The notes beneath the pieces were generated by a model, which ran no database searches, was not told where the DNA came from, and worked only from the letters and a program-made list of their open reading frames with translations. The translations under genes and the position numbers were made by a program. DNA of 5,764 nucleotides from Pseudanabaenales cyanobacterium (GTDB taxonomy: Bacteria; Cyanobacteriota; Cyanobacteriia; Phormidesmidales; Phormidesmidaceae): assembly GCA_022360135.1 (NCBI GenBank), contig JAKSDM010001580.1, positions 1 to 5,764 of the forward strand. Reading direction: 5' to 3'. Position 1 is the stretch's first letter; every line of letters starts with the position of its first letter. This document shows, one piece after another, positions 1-5,764 of this stretch.

Positions 1-49
1 ATCCTTCGATCGCGGGCACTCTAGATCGGATAATTATTCCTAAAATCCC

Positions 50-1579
50 ATGCTGGCGAGGATCTGGAGTGCAGCGTTGATTGGCGTCGACGCGGTTAAA
101 GTGGGCGTTGAGGTGGATGTTTCGGGGGGGTTGCCTGGAATCGTCGTGGTCGGACTGCCCGATACCGCCGTTCAGGAATCCCGAGAACGGGTCAAAGCGG
201 CTGTGCGGAATGCAGGTTTACCTTTCCCAATGCGCAAGATCGTGGTTAACCTAACTCCAGCCGATTTGCGAAAAGAGGGACCCAGTTTTGATTTACCGAT
301 CAGCATCGGTATCCTAGCGGCGTCTGAGCAGATCGATACAGAGCTTTTGGAAGACCATTTATTTCTGGGAGAGTTATCCCTAGATGGCGGCCTGCGGCCG
401 GTGGCGGGGGTGATGGCGATCGCAGCCGCTGCTCAGCGCCTGGGAATAATAGGTCTAGTGGTCCCGGCCGATAATGCCCGCGAAGCTGCTGTGGTTCCAG
501 GGTTAAAAGTCTATGGTTTTAAGCGCCTTACCGAAGTCGCCGATTTTCTCAATCATCCAGAGGGTAATCTTCCGATTCAGTTAGATGGCGAAGCAGAACT
601 GGCGCGATCGCGCGCAAACGCCCTCGATCTGCGAGACGTCAAAGGTCAAGCCCAAGCCCGTCGAGCCTTGGAAATTGCTGCGGCTGGCGGTCATAACCTA
701 ATTTTTGTCGGTCCGCCCGGTAGCGGCAAAACCATGCTGGCGAGGCGTCTACCCTCCATCTTGCCGCCTCTCAGTTTTGCTGAGGCATTGGAAGTCACCC
801 AGATTCACTCCGTTGCCGGATTACTGAAAGATAAAGGTTCATTGGTTAGTACGCGACCGTTTCGCAGTCCCCATCACTCAGCCTCAGGTCCCTCTCTAGT
901 GGGCGGCGGCAGTTTCCCCAGACCGGGGGAAATTTCCCTGGCTCACCGGGGCATTTTGTTCCTGGATGAACTCACCGAGTTTAAGCGAGATGTGCTGGAA
1001 TTTCTACGCCAGCCGCTAGAAGATGGCCAAGTGACCATTTCTCGCACCCGTCAGTCGGTTTCATTCCCGGCCCAATTTACTCTGGTCGCCAGTACGAATC
1101 CCTGCGCCTGTGGTTACTTTGGAGATTCTGTGCAGCCTTGTACCTGTACGCCCCGCAACCGAGAACATTATTGGGCCAGACTCTCCGGCCCCCTGATGGA
1201 TCGGATTGATCTACAGGTGGTGGTCAGTCGCCTCAAACCCGAGGAGATGACCCGGTATGCTCAGGGAGAAGATTCAGCGGCGGTCAGAATGCGTGTGCAA
1301 GCCGCCCGCGATCGCGCCCATCAACGCTTTAAGGCAGAACCTGCCCTGCAGTGCAATGCCGATATGCAGAGCCGTCATCTGCAGCTATGGTGTCCTTTGG
1401 ACGAGGCTACCCGCCAGCTACTGGAAGGCGCGGTTCGCAAGTTGGGCTTATCAGCTCGGGCCACCGACCGAATTCTAAAGGTTGCTCGGACGATTGCAGA
1501 TTTGGACGAATCCGCATCTCTGCAAATACATCATGTGGCTGAGGCCATCCAATATCGGACTATTGATCGTATGCAGTAG
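50..1579 (+). CDS. comM: YifB/ComM family Mg-chelatase-like AAA+ ATPase
   Basis: This 509-residue protein matches the usual length of the YifB/ComM family. The family is named after magnesium chelatase subunit I, but its studied member, ComM, is a hexameric helicase that drives branch migration when incoming DNA is integrated during natural transformation. The N-terminus (MLARIWSAALIGVDA) and roughly residues 20-140 form the Lon-protease-like ChlI domain. The AAA+ core follows: Walker A GPPGSGKT at 221-228, Walker B ILFLDEL at 302-308, and DRIDL at 384-388. Cysteine pairs at 352/354 (NPCACG) and 364/366 (PCTCTP) look like a small metal-binding or structural element typical of the family. The C-terminal Mg-chelatase domain fills the remainder. 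The start is well fixed: an in-frame TAA lies at 41-43 and ATG 50 is the first start after it, although no strong ribosome binding site is visible. No frameshift or missing catalytic residue was seen. A role in DNA uptake is inferred from the family; no other competence gene is present here. Confidence 0.96.
   Translation: MLARIWSAALIGVDAVKVGVEVDVSGGLPGIVVVGLPDTAVQESRERVKAAVRNAGLPFPMRKIVVNLTPADLRKEGPSFDLPISIGILAASEQIDTELLEDHLFLGELSLDGGLRPVAGVMAIAAAAQRLGIIGLVVPADNAREAAVVPGLKVYGFKRLTEVADFLNHPEGNLPIQLDGEAELARSRANALDLRDVKGQAQARRALEIAAAGGHNLIFVGPPGSGKTMLARRLPSILPPLSFAEALEVTQIHSVAGLLKDKGSLVSTRPFRSPHHSASGPSLVGGGSFPRPGEISLAHRGILFLDELTEFKRDVLEFLRQPLEDGQVTISRTRQSVSFPAQFTLVASTNPCACGYFGDSVQPCTCTPRNREHYWARLSGPLMDRIDLQVVVSRLKPEEMTRYAQGEDSAAVRMRVQAARDRAHQRFKAEPALQCNADMQSRHLQLWCPLDEATRQLLEGAVRKLGLSARATDRILKVARTIADLDESASLQIHHVAEAIQYRTIDRMQ
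416..423. repeat. HIP1 octamer GCGATCGC (one of six)
   Basis: The palindrome GCGATCGC occurs here and at 604-611, 1308-1315, 1727-1734, 4258-4265 and 4613-4620. Three copies are in comM, one in the small minus-strand gene, one near the 3' end of the helicase gene and one in the permease gene. The last sits in a longer 14-bp palindrome (GGTGCGATCGCACC, 4610-4623 by symmetry). None was found in the spacer at 1768-2456. HIP1 over-representation is a known signature of many cyanobacterial genomes and is the main basis for the host assignment. Confidence 0.9.
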
Positions 1580-1587
1580 AGATGAAA

Positions 1588-1767
1588 CTACTCGTATTCA
1601 AACTCTTCTATCCTGGGAACTGGAATATCAAGTAGGCGATCGTGCGCGGCTTTAAGCACCTTGTTCACCCTGGTCAGGTTGATGGGTATATCAGCATCAA
1701 TCAGAGCAATTAACGTCGCCAACTCCGCGATCGCAGTCTCTAACTGCTGGAAGTGCTCGGTTTGCAT
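1588..1767 (-). CDS. Small conserved-looking protein of unknown function (59 aa)
   Basis: I do not recognise the family. With the chosen start the product has 59 residues (MQTEHFQQLETAIAEL to EEFEYE). The first 25 or so residues read as an amphipathic helix with regularly spaced Leu/Ile/Ala. A second helical stretch follows (LTRVNKVLKAAHDRLL), and the tail is acidic (PRIEEFEYE). There is no signal peptide, membrane segment or cysteine motif. A GTG at 1782 would add five residues. I prefer the ATG at 1765-1767 because a strong GAGGAG Shine-Dalgarno lies seven bases upstream of it, inside that extension. The gene converges on comM: its stop codon begins 8 bp after the comM stop, and no hairpin terminator fits between them, so transcripts from the two strands may overlap. 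A HIP1 octamer within the ORF (1727-1734) and the good ribosome binding site support a resident translated gene. Helical small proteins of this kind can be partners or regulators, but nothing here identifies one. Confidence 0.66.
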   Translation of the reverse strand: MQTEHFQQLETAIAELATLIALIDADIPINLTRVNKVLKAAHDRLLDIPVPRIEEFEYE

Positions 1768-1774
1768 CGACAGT

Positions 1775-1780
1775 CTCCTC
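1775..1780 (-). promoter_or_regulatory. Shine-Dalgarno of the small minus-strand gene
   Basis: Read on the minus strand, GAGGAG is followed by a 7-base spacer (ACTGTCG) and ATG at 1767-1765. It is the only near-perfect anti-16S match next to a start codon in this window. It decides the start in favour of the internal ATG, because the upstream GTG at 1782 overlaps the site itself. Confidence 0.75.
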
Positions 1781-1793
1781 ACCCAATGAAGGT

Positions 1794-1805
1794 AATGACA
1801 TCATT
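1794..1805. promoter_or_regulatory. Possible operator dyad upstream of the small gene
   Basis: AATGA-CA-TCATT is a perfect 5-bp inverted repeat with a 2-base centre. It lies 27-38 bases upstream of the ATG of the minus-strand gene, where a regulator could act. A second pair, TTGATA (1819-1824) and TATCAA (1841-1846), lies just beyond. Dyads this short are common by chance in AT-rich DNA, so this is a weak call based on position alone. Confidence 0.2.
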
Positions 1806-2012
1806 GACATGGGAACGTTTGATAGTGTTCCCTCTGTGCTTATCAACACTCATATCTATTAGATTGCCTGGGAGCATATACTGAGATCGGCTGTTTGGCC
1901 GAAATACGAGGATTTACAGTCATATCGAAAGAATGATTGATATATATTATACTCGAAAATACCGAGCCCCCCCTACATCTCTGCCTGAGATGCGTTAAGA
2001 GGTAAACTTAGT

Positions 2013-2035
2013 TAAACTGATGTTTATCTAGTTTG
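2013..2035 (+). repeat. Degenerate 23-nt direct repeat, copy 1
   Basis: This stretch, beginning TAAACTGAT and ending in a TCTAG-TTTG-like tail, matches 19 of 23 positions in a second copy at 2216-2238, 203 bases downstream in the same orientation. Both copies share TAAACTGAT and ATCTAG. They could be remnants of a duplication or binding sites for one regulator; the sequence alone does not decide. Confidence 0.4.
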
Positions 2036-2040
2036 CAGTT

Positions 2041-2107
2041 TGAGGCAGTAGGCGGTAGATAGTAGATGGGGCAATTGCCTGTCTACTATCTACCGCCTAC
2101 CGTCTAT
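2041..2107. repeat. Heptanucleotide tandem repeats forming a perfect 19-bp inverted repeat
   Basis: The left arm on the plus strand reads in 7-base steps: TGAGGCA (2041, degenerate), GTAGGCG (2048), GTAGATA (2055), GTAGATG (2062). The right arm on the minus strand reads ATAGACG (2107 to 2101), GTAGGCG (2100 to 2094), GTAGATA (2093 to 2087), GTAGACA (2086 to 2080). Positions 2048-2066 and 2082-2100 are exact reverse complements over 19 bp. The 15-base centre itself contains the palindrome GGCAATTGCC (2070-2079), so an RNA could extend the stem with one bulge down to an AATT loop. Heptameric arrays resemble the short tandemly repeated repetitive (STRR) sequences described in cyanobacteria, though this consensus, roughly GTAGRYR, is my reading and not a matched family. 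With no T-run after it, it is not a standard terminator. Confidence 0.82.
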
Positions 2108-2215
2108 CAAAATGCCAATGCATAATGTGAAAATTAAATGCCTAACAACTTATCCGGGTTAAGCGGTGGATGCAATGGTATCGATTCAAAGCCTCCTATG
2201 CCCTTTCTACTCAAC

Positions 2216-2238
2216 TAAACTGATATACATCTAGCTTG
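2216..2238 (+). repeat. Degenerate 23-nt direct repeat, copy 2
   Basis: This is the partner of the copy at 2013-2035, with 19 of 23 bases identical and the same orientation. About 35-40 bases after this copy comes CAACTAGGCG, which resembles the CAGTAGGCG that follows the first copy more closely. This hints that a longer stretch was duplicated and has diverged. Confidence 0.4.
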
Positions 2239-2456
2239 TACTCAAGACAATCGCTACGAAATTGATTGGGCAACTAGGCGAATAAGGCTAAGTACTATTG
2301 CTTCAACACCTTGGAAATCAAAGCAGAAATTAAATGTAATGTGAAGCAAATCAATCATTCCTGAAATTCTTTTAGCGACCAGGAAATAATTAATTCAACA
2401 CTTGAGTCGTGTCGCGCCTCATAGTCGGCCTCCATAACAACTTTTCTGATAATGCA

Positions 2457-4313
2457 ATGGCAACCCTGATTCCAACATTCAGCAGTTGCTCTCAGATAAT
2501 GACTCCAGGTGAGCGCCGGGTAGCCCGCTGCCTGACAGAGAAGCTTAATGCTGCTTGTCTCACCTGGTATAACGTTCCGATTGGAACTCGATGGCTGCAT
2601 CCTGATTTCATTGTTCTTCTCCCTAACCAGGGAAATCTCATCATTCTGGAAGTGAAGGACTGGCAACTCGATTACATCCAACAGATCAATCGCAGCACGG
2701 TCATGATACTCGACGCTTCTGGAGAGCTTGTAAAGCGGCGAAACCCGATCGAGCAAGCGCGAGACTATGCAATGGCGGTCTCTGATCTGCTAAAGAGAGA
2801 TCAGCAACTGACGCATGCATCAGGCCGCTACCAGGGTAAGCTACTTTTTCCCTATAGCTATGGCGCCGTTTTTCCCAACATTACCCGCAAGCAACTTGAG
2901 TCCCAAACTGGGTTAAACATTGTTTTACCGTTTCACCTGGTTATTTGTAAGGATGAGATAGCTCCCCGCGTCAGCCCAGAAAATTTTCAGAACTGCCTCC
3001 TGAAACTTTGCGAACATCCATTCGGACGGTCTCTCAATGCCAAGCAAGTCGATCGCATTCGGTGGCGCCTTTTTCCAGAGATCCGGATTAATCACTATCA
3101 GCTTTCCTTAGTCACAGCCAAGGAGAATAGCTCAGATCCTCCCGTCTCTGGCTCTCTAGCTGTCATGGATCTGGAGCAGGAAAAGACTGCTCGCAGCCTT
3201 GGGGACGGACACCGCGTCATTCATGGTGCAGCTGGGACAGGCAAGACCATGATTTTGATCTATCGCTGCCTGAAGCTGGCTGATGAGATGGATGGCCCCA
3301 TATTGGTTTTGTGCTACAACGTCGCTCTTGCTGTCAAACTCCAGCAGATGCTCAATCAAAGAGGCGTGGGCGATCACGTGCAGGTCTGGAACTTTCACCG
3401 CTGGTGTAGCAAGCTGCTGGAAGACTATCGTATTCCCCTATTGCGGGGAGATCAATCTCCTGGCAAGGAAGAAATGGTGCAGCGCGTCATTTACGCCGTT
3501 GAAGGCGGCAGAATTCCATCGGGTCAATACAGCGCCATCCTGATTGATGAAGGACATGACTTTGAACCGGAGTGGCTCCGCCTTGTGGCCCGCATGGTCA
3601 GACCGGAAACTCAATCACTACTGCTGCTCTATGACGATGCTCAGAGTATCTACAGCCACCGTCAGCATCATGTATTCAGCTTTAAGAGTGTGGGCATCCA
3701 GGCGCAAGGGCGCACCAAGATTCTGAGACTGAACTATCGCAATACCCAAGAGATTTTGGATGTGGCGTATGGATTTGTCCGAGATCTTTTGTTCCCAACT
3801 GGACACAAAGATGATGACGACGACCATCCGATCCTTGTCCCACCTCAGAGTGCGGGTCGTCATGGACCTCTCCCTGAGCTAAGCTGTCAGCCCGATTTTG
3901 CGGGTGAATTGGATTACATAGCCGAACGGGTTGCAGAACTGCACCGGCAAGGTATTGCTTGGAACGATATGATGATTGTCTATCGGGTCGCCTGGATGGC
4001 CGAACGCATTTATCGCTACTTTCAAAAGTCTGGAATTCCTCTGGAATGGGTCAACCGAGGCCGGGGAAGTCGCCGTTATCACCCTGATCAGCCCAGCATC
4101 AAGCTGATTACTCTGCACAGTAGTAAGGGGTTAGAATTCCCGACGGTCCTTATCCCTGGTCTGGGTTATATGCCCCACCTCCAGGAGTCACTCGAAGATG
4201 AAGCTCGATTGCTCTACGTGGCTATGACCCGAGCAATAGATCGGCTGATCATGACGTGCGATCGCCCCTCAGAGTTTGTAGAGCGGTTGAGGATACTCAT
4301 GAATGAAGCATAA
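2457..4313 (+). CDS. NERD nuclease-like domain fused to a UvrD-type SF1 helicase
   Basis: This 618-residue protein joins two DNA-processing modules. Residues about 10-145 form a NERD (nuclease-related) domain: PDF with Asp50, EVKDW with Glu65 and Lys67 (the D...ExK signature of PD-(D/E)xK nucleases), then NPIEQARDYA and GAVFPNI, which are usual in the family. From about residue 235 comes a superfamily 1 ATPase/helicase. It has Walker A GAAGTGKT (257-264), motif II DEGHD (364-368), motif III LYDDAQSIY (391-399), LNYRN (425-429), motif V around ITLHSSKGLEF (551-561) and motif VI LLYVAMTRA (585-593). All key ATPase residues are present. Spacing between motifs is short, so the 1B and 2B inserts of full-length UvrD are reduced or absent. 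The in-frame GTG at 2409 would add 16 residues, but ATG 2457 gives the N-terminus MATLIPTFSSC that I associate with this family; neither start has a clear ribosome binding site. An Asp5 run sits at 452-456. A cytoplasmic role in DNA repair or anti-phage defence is inferred, and no substrate can be assigned. Confidence 0.9.
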   Translation: MATLIPTFSSCSQIMTPGERRVARCLTEKLNAACLTWYNVPIGTRWLHPDFIVLLPNQGNLIILEVKDWQLDYIQQINRSTVMILDASGELVKRRNPIEQARDYAMAVSDLLKRDQQLTHASGRYQGKLLFPYSYGAVFPNITRKQLESQTGLNIVLPFHLVICKDEIAPRVSPENFQNCLLKLCEHPFGRSLNAKQVDRIRWRLFPEIRINHYQLSLVTAKENSSDPPVSGSLAVMDLEQEKTARSLGDGHRVIHGAAGTGKTMILIYRCLKLADEMDGPILVLCYNVALAVKLQQMLNQRGVGDHVQVWNFHRWCSKLLEDYRIPLLRGDQSPGKEEMVQRVIYAVEGGRIPSGQYSAILIDEGHDFEPEWLRLVARMVRPETQSLLLLYDDAQSIYSHRQHHVFSFKSVGIQAQGRTKILRLNYRNTQEILDVAYGFVRDLLFPTGHKDDDDDHPILVPPQSAGRHGPLPELSCQPDFAGELDYIAERVAELHRQGIAWNDMMIVYRVAWMAERIYRYFQKSGIPLEWVNRGRGSRRYHPDQPSIKLITLHSSKGLEFPTVLIPGLGYMPHLQESLEDEARLLYVAMTRAIDRLIMTCDRPSEFVERLRILMNEA

Positions 4314-4438
4314 TCCTAATCATCCTATAGCGGGTATGGCGCTGATGATAGTGATCTGCAGCCTGATAAAAGGCGACGAACAAACCTAGTGTCAACTAAG
4401 ATTTGGGGATAGCTGTTAATAATTTTCATTCCCAATGG

Positions 4439-5761
4439 ATGACCCTATTCACCGAATCAACTGAGGAATCAATCGAGGCGACTCAACCCACCCAAGCCAG
4501 CGAAGACTATCCCTTAGCAGCGGTTCCCCCATCAGCTCGTAAGCCGCTCAGATCCCTGGTGCCACTGCTGATGGGGTTTACCCTCACCTCCACAACCCTA
4601 CTAGCAGGCGGTGCGATCGCACCCTCATTTCGCTTTTGGCCTGATCTAGTAGTGATCATTGTGATCAGCAATCTGATGTTGGGCCTATACTGCGCCGCCT
4701 TGGGCTATATCGCCTACCAAAGCGGACTGACCACCGTGCTCATGGCCCGCTTTAGTTTTGGCGATTGGGGGTCGCGTTGGGTGGATTTCCTGCTGGGGTT
4801 TACCCAAATTAGCGGTTACGCCGTCACCACTGCTTTTGCCGTCCAGGCGCTACATCAACTGATTTCCTTACCAGCAGATTGGGATCGGTGGGTGATGGTG
4901 GTATTCACCTACGGATTTTGTATGACGGCCTATGTCGGCTACACCGCCATGGATTGGCTCAGTCGTCTAGCAGTTCCCGCCATGTTGGGGCTGATCGGGA
5001 TTAGCTTAACCTTGGCGACTCAAGATTTAGGGGGATGGTTAGCCTTACAGGCCGTCGAACCCGCTGAATTAACCCAAACTCGCTCCTTAGGATTGGATCA
5101 GGCGCTAACCGTAGTCATTGCCACCTTTATTTCTGGCGGCGCCCAAGCCACAAATTGGAGTCGCTTTGCTAACTCTGGCCGCACCGCGATCGTCAGCACA
5201 CTTCTGGGATTCTTTGGCGTCAATAGCTTACTGGTCTTTATAGGAGCCCTATGCTGGGTCGTCTATGGCAGTGAAGATATTGTCGGGGCCATGGTTCAGC
5301 AAGGGATTGTATGGGCAGGGCTGGGGCTGTTGGTTTTGAACGTTTGGACCACCCAAGACAATACTATCTATGCCTTTTCGGTCGCTGGCGCTAACCTGTT
5401 CCGCACGACCAATCGCCATCTCTTTGTGCTAAGCGGCGCCACTGTAGCCCTAGGTCTAGCTTGGGCGGGCATCTACGAAAATCTAACACCCTACCTATTG
5501 ATTTTGGGAACTGTTATTCCGCCCGTTGGCGGAATCATCATGGCAGACTTTTGGCTCCGACACCGGGGTCAATTCCCCCCCCTTGAGACTCAGCAGACAA
5601 CCTTTAATTGGGCAGGCATTCTTGCCTATGGGATTGCTTCAGGAGTAGCGCTAGTATCCGCCCAAGCCTCTATCGGCGTCACCCCAGTCAACGGGGTCGC
5701 GATCTCGGCCATCCTCTACTGGATTTTGATCAGAGTATTGCCAAAGGGGGCAGGGGTGTAA
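4439..5761 (+). CDS. codB: Cytosine permease-like NCS1 transporter
   Basis: This 440-residue inner-membrane protein resembles E. coli CodB, which imports cytosine by cation-coupled symport for salvage. Family markers include VPPSARKPL (29-37) ahead of the first membrane segment, LTTVLMARFSFG (97-108), LNVWTTQDN (300-308) and the loop IPPVGGIIMADFWLRHR (360-376). These parallel CodB's VPQSARK, TTHLLARFSFG, LNIWTTNDN and IPPVGGVIIADY. About 12 hydrophobic segments run from residue 40 to the C-terminus, as expected for NCS1, and the length is close to normal. ATG 4439 was chosen; an in-frame TTG at 4403 would add 12 residues with no better ribosome binding site. The 125-bp gap to the helicase stop contains no convincing terminator or promoter. 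TAA ends 3 bp before the window edge, so whether a cytosine deaminase (codA) follows is not visible. The exact substrate could be another nucleobase or related compound; family membership is firm, cytosine is likely. Confidence 0.9.
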   Translation: MTLFTESTEESIEATQPTQASEDYPLAAVPPSARKPLRSLVPLLMGFTLTSTTLLAGGAIAPSFRFWPDLVVIIVISNLMLGLYCAALGYIAYQSGLTTVLMARFSFGDWGSRWVDFLLGFTQISGYAVTTAFAVQALHQLISLPADWDRWVMVVFTYGFCMTAYVGYTAMDWLSRLAVPAMLGLIGISLTLATQDLGGWLALQAVEPAELTQTRSLGLDQALTVVIATFISGGAQATNWSRFANSGRTAIVSTLLGFFGVNSLLVFIGALCWVVYGSEDIVGAMVQQGIVWAGLGLLVLNVWTTQDNTIYAFSVAGANLFRTTNRHLFVLSGATVALGLAWAGIYENLTPYLLILGTVIPPVGGIIMADFWLRHRGQFPPLETQQTTFNWAGILAYGIASGVALVSAQASIGVTPVNGVAISAILYWILIRVLPKGAGV

Positions 5762-5764
5762 GGG

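Larger units (their letters stand above)
1931..2360. repeat. 430-bp segment bounded by an 11-bp inverted repeat; possible MITE-like element
   Basis: GAATGATTGAT at 1931-1941 is exactly matched in reverse complement by ATCAATCATTC at 2350-2360. The enclosed 408 bases are AT-rich and noncoding and contain the heptad hairpin and the direct repeat listed separately. A non-autonomous transposable element would look like this. However, the inverted repeat does not extend further and no clean target-site duplication was found: GAAA abuts the left end but is displaced 2 bases on the right. A chance match remains possible. Confidence 0.3.
1768..2456. other. Long AT-rich gene-free spacer with repeats
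   Basis: No convincing coding region, tRNA or rRNA was found in these roughly 690 bases. It is the divergent upstream region of both the small minus-strand gene and the NERD helicase gene, so promoters for both should lie here; no -35/-10 pair was good enough to call. An AT-rich tract at 1937-1953 (TTGATATATATTATACT) is the most promoter-like stretch. Other visible structure includes a dyad AATGA-CA-TCATT at 1794-1805, a TTGATA/TATCAA pair at 1819-1824 and 1841-1846, and a TCGGC/GCCGA hairpin at 1887-1902. There is also a run of seven C at 1967-1973 and a CATCTC/GAGATG hairpin at 1976-1992. None of these hairpins is followed by a T-run, so they are not intrinsic terminators. The larger repeats have their own entries. 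Confidence 0.7.

Noticed and set aside
1257..1542. Two open frames of 63-73 codons inside the 3' part of comM
   Set aside because: They are alternative frames of the conserved C-terminal ComM domain, with no independent coding evidence.
50..1579. Magnesium chelatase subunit of chlorophyll synthesis (ChlI)
   Set aside because: The N-terminal ChlI/Lon-like domain, the NPCACG...PCTCTP cysteines and the 509-residue length fit YifB/ComM; true ChlI is shorter and lacks this N-terminal domain.
1887..1992. Hairpins at 1887-1902 and 1976-1992 as rho-independent terminators
   Set aside because: Stems are only 5-6 bp, and neither is followed by a T-run on either strand.
2041..2107. CRISPR-like array
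   Set aside because: The repeat unit is 7 bases and contiguous, with no spacers and no cas genes.
2140..2164. attC-like motifs GCCTAAC (RYYYAAC) and GTTAAGC (GTTRRRY), suggesting an integron recombination site
   Set aside because: The two motifs are only 11 bases apart and lack the paired inner boxes and the usual length of 57 bp or more. GTTAAGC is not the complement of GCCTAAC over the full box, and no integrase or cassette gene is nearby.
2355..2756. Minus-strand open frame of 133 codons, including a possible 26-residue product beginning MEADYEARHD
   Set aside because: Most of it lies antisense inside the well-supported NERD domain coding region. It shows no recognisable domain, and the short C-terminal piece is too small to support as a gene.
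3156..4118. Several open frames of 60-86 codons on both strands within the helicase gene
   Set aside because: They overlap intact helicase motifs in the main frame and show no domain or ribosome binding site; they are frame shadows.

Overview
The window looks like cyanobacterial chromosome. The octamer GCGATCGC (HIP1), over-represented in many cyanobacterial genomes, occurs at least six times (416, 604, 1308, 1727, 4258 and 4613); random sequence of this length would give about 0.1. Shine-Dalgarno sequences are mostly weak or absent, and the intergenic DNA carries a heptanucleotide tandem repeat of a kind known from cyanobacteria. Genus and species cannot be fixed from this sequence.

Layout. 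(1) 50-1579, plus strand: a complete comM/yifB-type AAA+ ATPase gene. (2) 1588-1767, minus strand: a small gene of unknown function, convergent with comM and only 8 bp from it. It has the one clear ribosome binding site in the window, which moves its start to an internal ATG. (3) 1768-2456: about 690 bp of AT-rich, gene-free DNA with layered repeats. A perfect 19-bp inverted repeat is built from GTAGRYR-like heptads. An 11-bp inverted repeat lies at 1931/2360, and a 23-nt degenerate direct repeat is present, with some smaller dyads. (4) 2457-4313, plus strand: a NERD nuclease-like domain fused to a compact UvrD-type superfamily 1 helicase. (5) 4439-5761, plus strand: a complete CodB-like cytosine permease of the NCS1 family, ending 3 bp before the window edge.

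The genes do not form an obvious pathway. ComM acts on DNA during natural transformation, the NERD helicase is probably a DNA-processing or genome-defence enzyme, and the permease belongs to nucleobase salvage. Helicase and permease are co-directional but 125 bp apart, so an operon is not demonstrated. The least ordinary items are the repeat-rich spacer, which may be a small non-autonomous element, and the orphan NERD helicase beside it.
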